Below are positions 5,747 through 5,801 of a DNA stretch of 5,801 bases, piece by piece. The notes below the pieces were generated by a model. The model worked only from the letters and a program-made list of their open reading frames with translations. It searched no databases and was not told the DNA's origin. This stretch comes from an uncultured Propioniciclava sp. (GTDB lineage: Bacteria; Actinomycetota; Actinomycetes; Propionibacteriales; Propionibacteriaceae): positions 1-5,801 of the forward strand of contig CALMPQ010000448.1 of NCBI GenBank assembly GCA_937872005.1, given 5' to 3'. A program made the position numbers and the translations under genes. How positions within the stretch are numbered: the first letter of the stretch is position 1; the number at the start of each line of letters is the position of its first letter.

Positions 5747-5801
5747 GGCTCTTCACAAACCACGGTGTAGTTGGGGTCTGAATCCGCCGGTCTCGAGCAG
5801 C
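5747..5801. mobile_element. Possible end of an ISL3-type insertion sequence (very partial)
   Basis: After the terminator no coding sequence is visible up to the window edge. GGCTCTTCACAAACCACGG from 5747, followed by GTGTAGTTGGGGTCTGA, resembles from memory the terminal inverted repeats of ISL3-family elements in actinobacteria, which begin GGCTCTTC. No transposase and no second end are inside the window, and the target duplication cannot be seen. The identification rests on motif recall only. Confidence 0.3.

Noticed and set aside
5683..5801. Integration (att) site with a repeat of the tRNA 3' end
   Set aside because: No second copy of the tRNA-Leu 3' end and no integrase is present in the window.

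Overview
The window is very G+C-rich double-stranded bacterial DNA. It has long overlapping open frames on both strands, TANNNT-type -10 hexamers, GTG and TTG starts, and a tRNA gene that does not encode its CCA end. Together these point to an actinobacterium (Actinomycetota); I cannot name the genus. The left edge begins with 12 bases identical to the 3' end of an Illumina sequencing adapter. The window is therefore probably a draft contig, at least on that side.

From left to right, positions 13-1635 (minus strand) hold treZ, malto-oligosyltrehalose trehalohydrolase, cut off at its C-terminus by the contig edge. Positions 1628-4360 (minus) hold treY, malto-oligosyltrehalose synthase, which overlaps the treZ start by 8 nt. 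Together they convert the reducing end of alpha-1,4-glucans (glycogen-derived maltodextrins) into trehalose: TreY turns the terminal linkage into alpha,alpha-1,1 and TreZ cuts free trehalose off. Upstream of treY lies a short control region (4361-4458) with a tandem 16-bp repeat, one copy of which is part of a perfect 10-bp inverted repeat. A small acidic hypothetical protein (4457-4750, minus) precedes it. No treX (debranching enzyme) lies next to the pair.

A 109-bp divergent intergenic region separates this minus-strand block from a plus-strand AEC (auxin efflux carrier) family transporter gene at 4860-5576. That gene starts well, with a strong Shine-Dalgarno, but is about 70 residues shorter than its family. 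Its last codons are the promoter of the following tRNA-Leu(CAG) gene (5608-5690), and its stop codon lies inside the tRNA -10 box. The tRNA is followed by a strong 12-bp UUCG-loop terminator (5694-5725). The last 75 bases hold no gene. They include a sequence that resembles the end of an ISL3-type insertion sequence, only tentatively.

No wholly new multi-gene system is visible. The points most worth a second look are the truncated transporter fused to the tRNA promoter, the repeat/palindrome upstream of treY, and the extra C-terminal tail on TreY.
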